A DNA stretch of 64,000 nt from Liolophura sinensis (Eukaryota; Mollusca; Polyplacophora; Chitonida; Chitonidae). Position numbers and translations under genes: made by a program. The notes beneath the pieces were generated by a model. The model did not search any database. It saw nothing but the letters and a program-made list of their open reading frames with translations, and was not told where the DNA came from. This document shows, piece after piece, positions 1-11,994 of this stretch. Location of the stretch: positions 21,683,608 to 21,747,607 of the forward strand of contig NC_088300.1 of NCBI RefSeq assembly GCF_032854445.1. Direction: 5' to 3'. Numbering within the stretch: position 1 is the stretch's first letter; each line of letters opens with the position of its first letter.

Positions 1-1242
1 ACCACAAGAGTGAAAGTGGTTATCCATCATATGCCTTCATTTATCATACTATAAACCTGAAATCCTGGCCCCTATAACTAAACCTGAAAATGGTGAATAA
101 CCTTGTAGCTTAATTGGCTCCTCAAATAATCTTGTGGTTTGGCCCATATAACTGAACCTGAAAATCTGAAATTGAGGCACAAGTCAGGGGCTTAGCTTCT
201 CAAATGAATCTGAAATTGGTAAATAGTCTTATGGCTTGGCTCCTCAAATGAATCTGAAATGGGTGAATAACCCTGTGACTTGGCTCCTAAAATGAATCTG
301 AAATTGGTGAATAACCTTGTTTTTCAGCTCCTGAAGTTGGTAATGGTCATGTCATATTCCTCTAGAGCCTAGAACTGGTGATCCACATTACATTTGCCTT
401 TATTTATATCCTACTTACCTGACACTGATGAATAACACTGTGATTTGGCCCTTTAAATAACCTGAAACTGGCACATAACCCTGTGGTTTGGCCCCTTAAT
501 GAACCTGAAATTGGTGAATAACCCAGTGGTTATGCACCTTAAATGAAAATGAAATTGGGGAACAACCCAGTGGTTTGGCACCTTAAATGAACCTGAAATT
601 GGGGAACAACCCAGTGGTTTGGCACCTTAAATGAACCTGAAATCGGGGAACAACCCAGTGGTTAGGCACCTTAAATGAAACTGAAATTGGGGAACAACCC
701 AGTGGTTTGGCACCTTAAATGAAACTGAAATTGGGGAACAACCCAGTGGTTTGGCACCTTAAATGAACCTGAAATTGGGGAATAACCCAGTGGTTTGGCA
801 CCTTAAATGAACCTGAAATTGGTGGTTAGGCACCTTAAATGAACCTGAAATTGGCAAATAATAACATGCAATACTCACTATAAGCTGAAACTGGAAATCC
901 ATAAGGCACCTTTTTATATTATACTACCCTGAATTTGGTGAATAACCCTGTCGTTTGGCCGCCTAAATAAAACTGAAAATGGTCTATAACCCTTCGGTTT
1001 GGTCCCCTAAATGAACCAGAAATTTGTCTATATCCTTGAGGTTTGGTCCCCCACATCAGCCTGAAATTGGTGAATAATTCCCTTGCTGTAGTCACCGCGA
1101 AAATGAAATCGATGCACCTTAATCTCTGTTTGCTCATCATATGAACCTGAAATCAGCAAACATTCTGAAACATAATAAATTGGTGTTGGCAGCTCAATTA
1201 TAAATGACAGTGCCATGTGTTTTTATTTTTCTGCCTACTCAC
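1..1242 (-). other. HIF-alpha intron 4 (partial)
   Basis: Non-coding sequence 3' of exon 4 on the minus strand. It is almost entirely the 44-bp minisatellite and its decayed flanks (listed separately). No exon with acceptable splice sites is visible. Confidence 0.8.
55..900. repeat. 44-bp minisatellite, about 19 copies
   Basis: The unit has the form tgaaattggggaacaaccca plus gtggtttggcaccttaaatgaacc (44 bp). The core at about 500-850 is nearly uniform. Copies to the left and out to about 1080 are progressively diverged ('aaccctgtggtttggccc' versions), the usual picture of a tandem array homogenised in its centre. It lies in HIF-alpha intron 4. Small ORFs in it are by-products of the repeat. 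Confidence 0.9.
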
Positions 1243-1431
1243 CTTGTAAGTGGCTGATTTGAGGTTGATGTTGCGCCCCTTGCTGGTCAGGGTACATTTC
1301 ATGCGGGTGAAGAAGGTCCTCTCCATTCCCAGCTCCTTACTGTTATGACATTTGGCAGAGAGAACATCACGGATCTCATCATGGTCACACGGGTGGGAGA
1401 AGTCAAAAATGCTGTGACCCATTAGCTCAAT
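1243..1431 (-). CDS. HIF1A-like: HIF-alpha exon 4 (PAS-A, continued)
   Basis: Residues about 122-184, 63 whole codons in phase 0 at both ends. The acceptor is TTTTTTCAG|ATTGAG and the donor is TACAAG|GTGAGT. The reading [20 protein letters not shown] directly continues the KYLGVQQ of exon 3. The later [20 protein letters not shown] and ATYK match the HIF-alpha PAS-A strands and the position of the vertebrate intron after SAT(W/Y)K. The HPCDH motif is diagnostic for HIF/SIM-type PAS-A domains. The next exon (remaining PAS-A and PAS-B), the prolyl-hydroxylation degradation domain and the transactivation domains must lie left of position 1, so the gene is truncated by the window edge, not broken. 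Confidence 0.96.
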
Positions 1432-2572
1432 CTGAAAAAAGATTTAAGAGACAATTGCTACTTCATGCTTATGCATTTTCCAGTTTGTACAAGTTTGGAA
1501 CACTATAGATCATAAAGTATACATATCATGACAGTATATACACCATATATAGGAGGCAAATCTCAACAACAATAAAATGACAGTGCTGCCAAACTGGAAC
1601 ACAATGCCAAAGACACCAAGACACAACAGTTCAGCCAATAAAGGTGTCCTGACACAGTGCTGCCGCATTACAACACAATGGCAATGGCAAAGACACCAAT
1701 GCATAATGATTCAGTCTATCACAGTGTCCAGACAGTGCTGCCTCACTGCAACTCAATGACAAAGACACCAAAGTATCCTGAAACTGGGCTGATTAATACC
1801 TTTTAAAATCCCCTTAGCAAAACATGTAGGAAGAAAGAAGTAAAACTGCCCATCATAAAGTCTTTGGGCCAACATGATTTTAGGATTGATCTTCCACCTC
1901 CCACTAGTCATTCAGCCAGACAGCATTCTCCCAAAATCTGTCTGATCATTTCATCCAACTGTTTAAGGTCCACCACAACAAAGATGGTACAGACTGTGGA
2001 AGTCTTTTATCTATTCGCTCAGTAATGTTTTGTCCATGGCTGGTATAAGTTATCTTCATTGTAGAACAAACAGTCGTAAGTGTTTCACACCTTGATTCAA
2101 CATGTTTAGTGCTTAATAGTTTGTTTACTTGATAACTAAAAACGATGATACGCCTCATAAATAATATCTCACATCATTATCCTTTTTAAGTTGGAATGTA
2201 TAAATTGTTTTTGTGATGCAACACACTTGACAGGTGTTATTATGTATGATGAACAGTTAGTGGGAAGGATCCTGGAAGAGCAGTTACTGTGATTGAAACA
2301 ATAAATGTCACTTTTCAATCCCTTGAACAATAAACTTACATATTTGTATACACAGTATATCTTATTTGCATTCTAACCAAGGACATACATGTATATATGA
2401 TCCTTAAATTATCAAATTATTTTCATACATTAAATATCTTCTGTTGAACCCTTACTGTGTTTCAATATAAAATAAAAATTGTTTCTTCTCACCTTTTTAA
2501 CACATTGTTTTAAAAATAGTTGAAGATCAGCATGAAGAGTTATTATTTAATTAAAAAGCAAGGTATTCTTAC
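1432..2572 (-). other. HIF-alpha intron 3
   Basis: Non-coding, 1141 bp, between exons 3 and 4. It contains a short tandem repeat at 1580-1780 and otherwise AT-rich unique-looking sequence. No further exon seen. Confidence 0.9.
1580..1780. repeat. Tandem repeat of about 76 bp, 2.6 copies
   Basis: The motif acagtgctgcc... followed by acaatg...aaagacacca and a track like ttcag...gtgtcc recurs at 1580, 1654 and 1732 (spacing 74 and 78 bp). It lies in HIF intron 3. ORFs on both strands here are repeat-derived. Confidence 0.75.
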
Positions 2573-2718
2573 CTGTTGTACCCCCAGGTACTTTGCCACT
2601 TGATCTGACACATAGACAACATCCCCATCACGTGACATGAGAAGCACAAATCCCTCAAGCGCTTTGGAGTACAGCTGATCCAGTCTCTCTGGGGCTAGGG
2701 ATTTGTCTGGCTTCCTGT
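2573..2718 (-). CDS. HIF1A-like: HIF-alpha exon 3 (linker and start of PAS-A)
   Basis: Residues about 73-121. The acceptor is TTGACAG|ACAGG and the donor is CAACAG|GTAAGA. The first two bases complete a GAC (Asp) codon with the final G of exon 2, and the exon ends in phase 0. A short, poorly conserved linker (RKPDKSLAPERLDQLY) is followed by the start of PAS-A: KALEGFVLLMSRDGDVVYVS then DQVAKYLGVQQ. The KALEGFV and VSDxVxKYLG elements are family hallmarks, forming the first strands and helix of the PAS fold used for ARNT dimerisation. The linker is shorter and more basic than in vertebrates. Intron 3 (1141 bp) separates it from exon 4. Confidence 0.95.
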
Positions 2719-5700
2719 CTGTCAACAGCAACAACAACAGCCTCAAAATTAGGGTTGATCACATGTGCTTGAACAAACACACACATCACTGACAAGTTTC
2801 ATCCATAAAACAACAATAAAAATGAAATGGTTTCACTTAAAACGACCAGATATAGCTTCTTATTTACTGCGTGACACTTTGGATGCTACAACTTAGGCTA
2901 AAATCACTAAAGTGTTGAAATATATGTACATGTCTGTGTAATAATAGCATAAATATGCAGCATTAAGGAATAACCAAAGTTTAATATTACCACTAATGTT
3001 TAAAGTCTCTTTGGGCTCTTTTTTGGGCCATCAGCTGAATCTGGGCAGCATTAATATTATGGATACTAAAAAAGGACTCCACCATCAAGAAAAAGAAGTA
3101 CACTCTCACCAGCAAAAAGAACAATATCAACTTGTCATTAGACTGCTCATTGCAGCTGAAAACTGTTGGTATCAGACTCTGCTGACAGAATATCTGTTTA
3201 CAGTAATATTAGGCCATCTGCCAATCTCTTAATGTTTAAAGCTCTCAAATTATGAAAAGCTGTAAGGACAGAATTGTACCTGATACAGATATGTATCATT
3301 GGTTTCAGGTATTTGTATTTGTAATGTTGGCTTATATAGGGCAATAGAAATCACACAAACCAACTGACACAAACATTAAGGGAAGTTACTCTTGTGCAAT
3401 AACTTTAACTGTTACTATGGAACTGCTTATTAAATATCAACTGATACTTTGCTCAAGGTCATTATTACTGGTTGTACTGAATGTTTCAAAACTTCAGAAC
3501 TTCAAAACTGACATCCTGCTAATGATCAAGAAAAAAAAAGACCACAAAAGGGATTTGACAAGTCTTGGTTTTGAACTCTAAAACAAAAGCATACAAATTT
3601 CAAGTCTGCCTTCAGACGGATACATGAAGACAAACAGTGCAAAGTTCACAACAACTTTCCGCTGAGATTACCACAGGAGTTCAATGATGTTGCCAGGCTC
3701 TCGGTTTATTGGTCGAGTAACTGTCCCCGAGAAAGCCTCAACATCTTCATGGACAATAATGAGGAGATAAAAACAGCTCCAATTCGGACAAATATTCAGG
3801 TTATTACCAATTATTGCTTTCTTTTTCTGGATATATTCCAGAAGGGATAAGGACGAGAAGACCTACAGTGTGGTGAATGTCTCGGGAACATTACACATTT
3901 AGAGGTGTAATTTGTAGTAACATGATAAGATAGCGCGACTACTCTGTTTGGGAAAGCTATCAATCACTGCACCGCTAAATAGGGTCTATCAGGCCAAACT
4001 ACCGGTGGCTATGGCTAAGTCTGAAATATGAAACTGAGAAGTGAAATCAGCGTTACAATAAGTGGAAACCCTGGCGAGTAGCAATAGCATGTATTCCTTC
4101 AGTAATGATGTAGGGGGCTTTTAGTTGCTAGGATACGCTGGACCATACACGCAAAACCTTCCATTTTGTCTGCACCCTGATACAGATACCACATACTATT
4201 TTACATCTTCTAGTGTGACAAAGGTTTGGTAGGGAGGAAACCATTACCTAGTTAAAAATCAATCAGCTTTCCATTTCCCGTCGATCAGTAACAATCTTCA
4301 CACAGACTGCTTACATCAAAGACTGACTAAAGCCTCCGCATCTCTGACGCTAACTCTGCGTGGTCACTCCTCTTACATCTGTACTTGAAAATCAATCAAG
4401 CTGCTAGATCTTCAGTCAAGAAATATACACTACAATGCAGCGGACATCTGTAATTGGTCTGGCTGACAGCCTTCCCTTTGTGTTTCATAATGGCTGATAC
4501 TTTAATGAAGTTTGTCCAAGTCTAACTAATGAACTTTCCAGGAAAACTCATCCTCAAGTACAAAGCTTCAGAGATATTAACAATGATAGGGCAGGGACAA
4601 TTATCAAACAAATTGGAAAAAGCACTGACGCATTAACAAACACAACAGTGCTGAGCACTCCATAAAGGACAAGAACACATAAATACATAGTCTGATTGTC
4701 ATTAATTTTTGTAATGTTATTTATTCTCAATTAGAATGGTTGTATAGCCTACTCAAGGATTAAGGGCCTGATGGTCAGAGCTTTAATCATTGCAGCCAGC
4801 GAGATCCTCCAATTTTCAGAATGTAGGGTATGATACATAGAGATTATCACAACAGTGTGTGATCTGCGATGATGCATCAGCTAGAGTTGTGTGAGGTCGG
4901 CCTGTCGTATCAGCCAAGCTCGACCTCAGCCAATGAGAGAGAGCTGATACAACATCACGAAACATGCACATTTATGACAATCTATTTATCATATACCTTT
5001 ATTTTTGTGTAATACGTGGTCAAAACGCACAGTCTTGCATCAATCGGTAGACCGACTTGCTACAACTAGAGACCCTGCACCGACAAAATGTAATTCATCT
5101 ATAAACATTATTCTTTAAATTTCTATTTCATTAGTTTCAATTGCAAATTCTTTACAATAAATCAAAATAGTGAAAATTCCAGAGCTTAGACTATTACAAG
5201 GTCGCTACTTCACGAAATATGGTCAAATCGGATTCATGTGACAAAATTTTCAACCCTTGCTGAAACAAGATAAGGTCACCAGCTGTATTCGATTGATTGA
5301 CAAGTGAATATTTATCTACGCGATCTTTTATTTACGTTGCTTTGTGCTGGCACAAAGTAAAGGTTTTCCACCAAGAAGGTCAGTCATATTTTCACTGAGC
5401 TTTAATAAATGCTGCGACGTCGCCACGTTAACCATGCTTGATGCGCAGAGCAAGTTAATTTGGGAGCCGCGATTAAGATTGGGCAGTTTTGGACTTGAAA
5501 GTTACATAATTTCCCCCTAGACTGTAAGGAACAAGCTTGTCGTTTCTTTGTGTGCTAAAAGAAGTCCATTAAATGTGTTTCCTTTTCAATTTTATGTTGT
5601 TGTTGTAGTTACATCACACCAAATTCCGATGTTAGTTCACGGCTTTCCCCGGTAGAGGGCGCTTTGAATGTAAACACTGAAAGTAGTCTCTGTTTTCAGA

Positions 5701-6080
5701 GGATGCATATACAAACCATCCTAAACAGAAAAATATAAGATGCCTCTGTATCAGTTGGGTAGCGGCCATAGTTCTATGACAACTGTACATATACAACTAA
5801 ATGGTGTACAACAATCAACATGGTCACTCAAGTCTTGGGGACTGATGCCATGGATGTTACAATGTACAGTGACTGGGCTTAAAAATAGGACATTCAACCT
5901 AATGACAGGTTGTATACCTTAACTGTCAAAACAAAAACATTTATATTCAACAGCTAAGAAACTGCAATGTGCAGGACCTGAGTGTTTGCAGCAAAATCAA
6001 TCTTACAACCTACACGTATCTGACACTTGGTTCTCTGACTGGATGCATTGGATCAACCTTGATGCATCTGGCCATTCCCA

Positions 6081-6150
6081 ATAAAGTTCTTTCTGGGGGA
6101 TAAAGTTCTTTCTGGGGGATAAAGTTCTTTCTGGGGGATAAAGTTCTTTC
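6081..6150. repeat. 19-bp tandem repeat, about 3.7 copies
   Basis: Unit ataaagttctttctggggg repeated head to tail with no substitutions, in HIF intron 2. It adjoins the interspersed element starting at about 6181. Confidence 0.9.
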
Positions 6151-6180
6151 TTCCTGCACATATGTATGTATGCTTGAGGT

Positions 6181-6430
6181 CATACTTAACAATTTTTCAC
6201 TCCTACGACGACAGTCATTTGATGTGTGTATATATGCTGTGTTTTATTGTGGAAGGGCAAGACCATGCCACCATTGACATACATGTATCATGTTGAAGAT
6301 ACCAGAGACGACACCCCATGACAGTCAGTCCTGTTTCCTTGCTCTAACCTCTCTGTGCTGAGCACCAAGAGATGCAGCAACAAGTACCAATGTTTAAGTC
6401 TTCGGTATGACCCAACCCGGGTTGTGCACC
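6181..6430 (+). mobile_element. Interspersed repeat, family C (short, SINE- or MITE-like)
   Basis: It starts with cttaacaatttttcactcct and acgacgacagtc, continues with a 'tttccttgctctaacctc' block and a 'gctgagcaccaag' block, and ends near a 'cggtatgacccaacccgggtt' block. The same ordered blocks occur at 54493-54745 and, partly, at 50350-50535. The shared order shows one dispersed family. No coding capacity; class not determined. Confidence 0.65.
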
Positions 6431-6558
6431 ACAACATCACTCCTAGAGAAATCACTCTGTGTGTTTGACTTTTACAGGGACAAATAAACCAATAGAAAAT
6501 TTGGAAAGTTAGAAAGTTCAAACTGTACATGATCAAATTAATAGCTTATCCTGCCTAC

Positions 6559-6746
6559 CTTCTCCCATAATCTTCTGTATCTTCAGACAGCTGATGGCCA
6601 GCCTCATGACGGTGGCCTTGTCCAGCTTGGAGCTGATGTTGTGAGGCAAAGGAAGCTGATTGGAGAGCTGGTAAAATATCTCTGATTCTCGACTGCGACG
6701 ACATCGCGCAGCATCCCGAGACTTCTCCTTTCTCTTCTCAGAGTTT
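6559..6746 (-). CDS. HIF1A-like: HIF-alpha exon 2 (bHLH domain)
   Basis: Encodes residues about 10-72 of a HIF-alpha protein, a hypoxia-regulated bHLH-PAS transcription factor that dimerises with ARNT and binds RCGTG sites. The exon is bounded by an acceptor (TTGACAG|AAAC) and a donor (GAAG|GTAGGC). It holds the basic region ([19 protein letters not shown]), helix 1 ([12 protein letters not shown]), a loop ([10 protein letters not shown]) and helix 2 ([15 protein letters not shown]), an almost textbook HIF-alpha signature and much closer to HIF than to SIM, trachealess or clock-type proteins. Residue 25 is Cys, as in vertebrate HIF-2alpha, where HIF-1alpha has Ser. The exon enters in phase 2 and leaves in phase 1. 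The ATG upstream of the acceptor belongs to intron read-through and is not the start. Confidence 0.96.
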
Positions 6747-8532
6747 CTGTCAACACAAAACACAATTATTTAAGACTTTGAAGGTTTGAACCAGCACCTC
6801 CTGTGTCATAACACCATGAAAGGCAAGTGCCTCTAATCACTAGAACACAGCTTGTTTGCTTCCATGACTGTTTGGGTGACTTAAAATGCTGCACACAACC
6901 CACTGGGTACATATTACATAATAGATGTTATATTTCTAATCTTTACATGTACATGTAATGTCACTGTTACATGCACATTTTCTACCAGAATACTATTCTG
7001 CACATGTATTTCCTACATCAACATGTACATATAGTATTTACCTGTAAGGCACCCATTTACCCTTACATTTGCTATATTCTGAATCTTGGGTATATTCTTA
7101 ACATACACATACACATGTAAGAACACATACATGTCCAATACATGTCATAATTTTTACACACAAATATTCTTAATATTCTGTTATATTCTTAATCAATGAG
7201 CACAGAACACACCTGCTACACTGGTAACGCATAAAACATCTGGTGTTTTTTTTGACCGATCTACATGTATCAAAATAGCACTGGCTACAAATCCAATACA
7301 AATCCCACTGGCTCATTCACGTGTACTGCTGGACCTATTTACAGCGTACAGCCCACATAATGACTGCTCCCCAAGTCTTCACCTTGAGGAAGGCTCCAGA
7401 ATTGCTGTACCAGCTAACAACAATACATGTGGTGTAAATATCTAGGTCACTAGTACGATGCAGCTGGTCTCCAATTCACAGTCAGCTGGTTTACTGCTCT
7501 TCACCCAATCATCAGCTGAACAACCCTAACATATCTGCTCCAGTAGGCTATACAGCTACAAATTAAATTCTTATAAAATTTAATTATGGCGTGCACAATC
7601 TACATACATACATACATGTGTTTGTATGTATTTAGTTCAACACTTGCAGACGTGATCTCGCAAAACAGAATGACTGTTTAGTTCACATACACGATGTGAA
7701 TGATTATTCTTTATTAACTTTATTAGCTAAGAATCTGAGCTTTCACTTTCAATTACTGGTAATCAATCATTACACTACACAAGACCTGTACGGAAATTTG
7801 TTTATATACAAATATATCAAATAATAGGCCTGCCTAACCTGTAGTAGGCCAATTAAGGGATAAGCAAACGTTCATCTGTTTTCGTAAAATAACAAGGTTT
7901 AAGGTCATTTTCAAAACATACTTGGATTTCACATCAAGGTAATTTATGATTCGAGATTAAAGGTTTACCATATACTCATTTCTGATCTTTCCAGCCTTTG
8001 ACACATTATGTTCATATATACAGGACACTATGGATGTGATAACTGACGCTATACACATGTACTTCACTGATATCATTCCTCACAGCAGCCTGCTTCTCTG
8101 TTTACCTCTTTACTGTCTACTTCCAGTTTGAGGTGACTAATTATAGGTCATCCATGTAACCAAGACTATACATGTAGCTATAAGCCCTGCAGAAGGAATG
8201 TATACCATGCTCCTGATAAACTTCCAAACATAGTACATAATTAAGACTTGATTTAACTTCTCTTCAATTCTATTTAGTTCTGAATCATGTTAACTAAATG
8301 AATTATAAACTGTTACATTTATAATAGAGGACATGTTTTCAGATGCAGTTTTCATAGATGGGTTTGAATTCCCCCTATAGTGTTTACATGTACCCGATGC
8401 CTTTTACAAAAATCCATAACTGCTCCATTTTACAGACCAGCAAGTATACATATTACCTATATAGATAATCAAACAGCATTTTGCCCTCATTAGGCTTCAA
8501 TTTATCATTAACAAACTATACTGTATTAAAGC

Positions 8533-8695
8533 CCTTAAAGGGTTACAGAATCAATTCTGATGGGCTGGTGTGAGAGATATGGCTTGCCTTAGCTGAATTT
8601 ATTTATTCAAGCGTGACCAAGGTTCTAGGATTTAACTCAGGGAACCTTATCTTCACTCTCAACCAATCAGCGTTGATTCTGTATTACCTTTAAGG
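8533..8695. mobile_element. MITE family A, copy 1 (terminal inverted repeats)
   Basis: The left end ccttaaagggttacagaatc followed by aattctgatgg matches the reverse complement of the right end (ccaatcagcgttgattctg then tattacctttaagg). The element is about 163 bp, non-coding, with inner block ttctaggatttaactcag. Related copies are at 44875-45005 and 45931-46093. These features fit a non-autonomous DNA transposon. Confidence 0.75.
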
Positions 8696-9528
8696 ACAAA
8701 TTCAGAGATAATCATAATTGCACTGATCAGTATACATGTACCTACTTATGAATATTGGGGAATGCGTATTTCTTTGCAGTTAGTTTTTGACTGAACTGTG
8801 TTAAACATAGACTACATGGATTCAGGTTACCACACATGCAGATATCTGTACCTCAATCAGTATTCTTGCACTGAGGCTGTCATGCATGCATCGTTGCTTC
8901 TGGGTCAACCTTCAGTCCGTTTTGTCTACAGGAAAGACTTCTGAATACATAAAGACTACAGGTCATGTTACAAATCTGATAACAGCATTGCCAGACCAAT
9001 AAGGAGTGAGGAAAAACAACATTACATCGGCTTTCCATAATCACCTGAATGCAGATTGTATTTCATGACAAGCCTGATAATGCCAAGGGAATATCAAAAT
9101 GGCCTGAAAAAAGATACTGTTATATTCATTTCTCAAGTCAACCTGCCCAAATTTGACTAGTCAAATGAAAATAGGATATACACTATTTTATGCGTTTGTA
9201 GCATTTGACAAATCACATCAGCTTAATGTAGCTTATGAAACAGGCCTGTCCAATTATCATTCCACTTGTCGAATTCAACGAATTAACAAAGCTAAACTCA
9301 TTGTAAAAAGACGGCTTTATCGTCGCCTGAACTATTATATTTCAAGAAAACCCTGATAATGGCAAAGAAATATCACCAATGACTGAGAACATCCATCCTG
9401 TTCTCATAGTCACCTGAGCATCTGAACTACTATATTTCATCAACAAATCTGGCCATGTCAAAAGAACATCGCTAAGGGCCCAGAAAATACAATGATTTAT
9501 CCATTTCTGGTAGAGACCCTGACTGTCA

Positions 9529-10094
9529 TTAAAGGAGAAGAAAACATAAAAATGATTCCAAAATCAGATGAAAGAGCATCAAACCTTATTTGCGAATGTG
9601 ATCTTTAATATTTTTTAAAATGTTTTTTTTTTAACACATAAGGATATTTGGGACCAACTGTTGGTATTTATTGTTATTGCATAATAATGTTCTAAATAAG
9701 GATGTGATGCTTGTCTAATAAATTTATTTGAATGTAAATTTGTTGTTTATATCGAAACATATGAATTTAACTTAAATTATGATAATATTTATGAAGATAT
9801 TAAAAATATAAATATAATCCAAATTGAGGTTTAATACATTTGTTAGCTGAAAAGAACAAATTCTAGAGTAAAAATATTACTAAACCTGTGTTACATCCTC
9901 ATTTATGACTTTATTAAACAGAGACTATAAATACCAACAAGTGGTTCCAAACACCCACCATACAAAAATTATTCAAAGCGTCTTTTTCTCCTTAAGGAAA
10001 AATCAGAAAAAAATATTGAAGACCACATTTAGGAAAAACGTTTTGCACTCTTTCATTGAGCTTTATGTTATTTTTATAATTTTTCCACCTTTAA
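9529..10094. mobile_element. MITE-like family D, copy 1 (TTAA-ended, 566 bp)
   Basis: It begins ttaaaggagaagaaaacata and ends in the imperfect reverse complement (tttttataatttttccacct then ttaa). A second copy at 37686-38208 shares blocks in the same order throughout: ccaaaatcag, ttggtatttat, ttgcataataatattctaaat, gctgaaaagaacaaattctaga, caccatacaaaa and aaaaatattgaa. No transposase is visible. A non-autonomous DNA transposon is the most likely class. Confidence 0.7.
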
Positions 10095-10940
10095 TATATT
10101 TGACAATGGCAACAAAATACTCCCTTGGACTGATTTAATTTGAATGTTGCCTGTCGTCATACTGAAAAATTCTTCATCTATGATAATAACGGCTGTCAAG
10201 TTTATGGTCGAAGGAAACAACAGTGAAATATTGGTGAAAAGACAAGCAAACTTCATGTAATATCCCAAGAACTCCAGGTAACGTCCCAAGAACTTCATGT
10301 AATGTCCCATGAACTTCATGTGATGTCCCAAGAACAATTAACGCTCCTGAACTAAGGAAAGCGAATGTTCCATCATTTTGATGTGAGAGTTTTCAACCTT
10401 TGTAAAATCTAACTATCTAATCTCTAATCACAGATCTACTGTTGCTTGTACTGAAATGTTGTAATGTTGTGAATGTTGTATTTCACCTTAAGTCTGGTGT
10501 GAAAAAATGCACCTTCAGAAGGATGTGAAATGACACTTTTCTAGCCAACACTTGAGTTGTTTTGAGAAGAAATTAATCAAACTTCACAAAAAACTCATAC
10601 TCGTAAGTGGCCTTATAAGGTGCCGAATGTGTCACTAGAAAAACGCTAATCATTATCAAAATACAGTCACAGTTCACTCATTCGTGTAGGCCACATTTGT
10701 CGCTGGTTCCAAGAATCACACATGTGATCCTTCTGCAATATTCCAAGAGAATATAATCTCAGAATAACATCCTTATGCACGCATGCAGGTAACAGTGTTA
10801 AAATCCCTATTCCAGACAATAATAAAAACAGTATTTCAATTGCCTGTCCACTTTCAGAAAACTGTTTACATTAATTTTCATGAAACAGATCAGTGTGTGC
10901 CATTATCATCTATATATACACAATTGTTTGTTCAAAAGGA

Positions 10941-11049
10941 GTTTCCTCCCACCATAATTCTGGAAGCTGTCACATAAGCGAAATATTCTTGAGTATGGCA
11001 TAAAACATCTATCGTATGGCATAAAACATCTATCAAATAAATAAATAAA
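10941..11049 (+). mobile_element. SINE family 1, 3' fragment
   Basis: Shares gtttcctcccaccataat and agcgaaatattcttgagta with the full copy at 58521-58785 and ends in aaataaataaataaaa. The block tatggcataaaacatctatc is duplicated just before the tail. 5' truncated. Confidence 0.85.
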
Positions 11050-11994
11050 ATCAAAAGAGGTTATGAAAAAATGTTTGAACCAAGTCTTATGAATGCTGTC
11101 TCTTATTCTTCTGTGTAATTAGCATTATACACAATCAATCAGACTTACCGGAAAGTGAGAGGACTAGCTCAATTGTGCAAGCCCTGTACAAATTCACTCA
11201 AACATATTAGTTATTCATAAGACATACACAAAACAACTAAAGCAGCAGAGTAGCTTCACCTATTTCAGTCATTCTAAAATGCTAAGGGTCTGTCTTGTAA
11301 CAATCATTAATGCCGTTCAGAAATTCATGTTTTAAATACAAGTGTTTGTGTTTGTAACACAAAAATATCCTAAACATCACTTTAATAAGCCCACAGCAGT
11401 AATTTGGAGTGTTCATTGTGTTTAATAAATTGTATGCATATAATTGCACATGCGCAGCGTACCTCAGACCTAGTGGAGGTTTTAGCCCAAGGCTACATAG
11501 TCTACAATTTTTGTTAACCTAGAAACATAAATAGATCAGAATAAAACAACATTCAGTCCACTAAAATAAACCACAAGAAGAAGTAGGCCAATGTAAAAGT
11601 GTCAATGGATGTTATCAATTACAAACATTTAATAAATTTAAGGCAATATTTTGGTTTTTCCTCATAAAACACATCCATCACATGTGCATGTATGTATTTA
11701 TATGGTAAGTGATATGTGAGATACTGTTCATCAATGTCTATTTCAAACAAAGCTATGATGTGATGGATCTCAAGCTTGTCTGTTGGAGATACAAGAATGC
11801 AAAATTTTACCTCAATGCATAAAGGACTTATTTACCTTTACCATGGATTCTATTACATGCATGTAAATGAGAAGTAATTACGTCACACCTCTCTTTCATG
11901 TTATTGTGATTCAGACATATGCAAAAATCTCAAGGTACCATGTCGCAAATGCTTGTAACATATGTTAGTTAATTCAACACAGAGAATCATTAAT

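Larger units (their letters stand above)
2719..6558 (-). other. HIF-alpha intron 2
   Basis: Non-coding, 3840 bp. It holds a 19-bp tandem repeat (6081-6150) and an interspersed repeat (6181-6430). The rest is AT-rich with no protein signature or RNA gene that I can recognise. Confidence 0.85.

Noticed and set aside
6533-6763. A start codon just upstream of the bHLH exon ([10 protein letters not shown])
   Set aside because: It lies in the intron beyond a clear acceptor (TTGACAG). The exon 1 solution at 49719-49747 restores phase and has an upstream in-frame stop.
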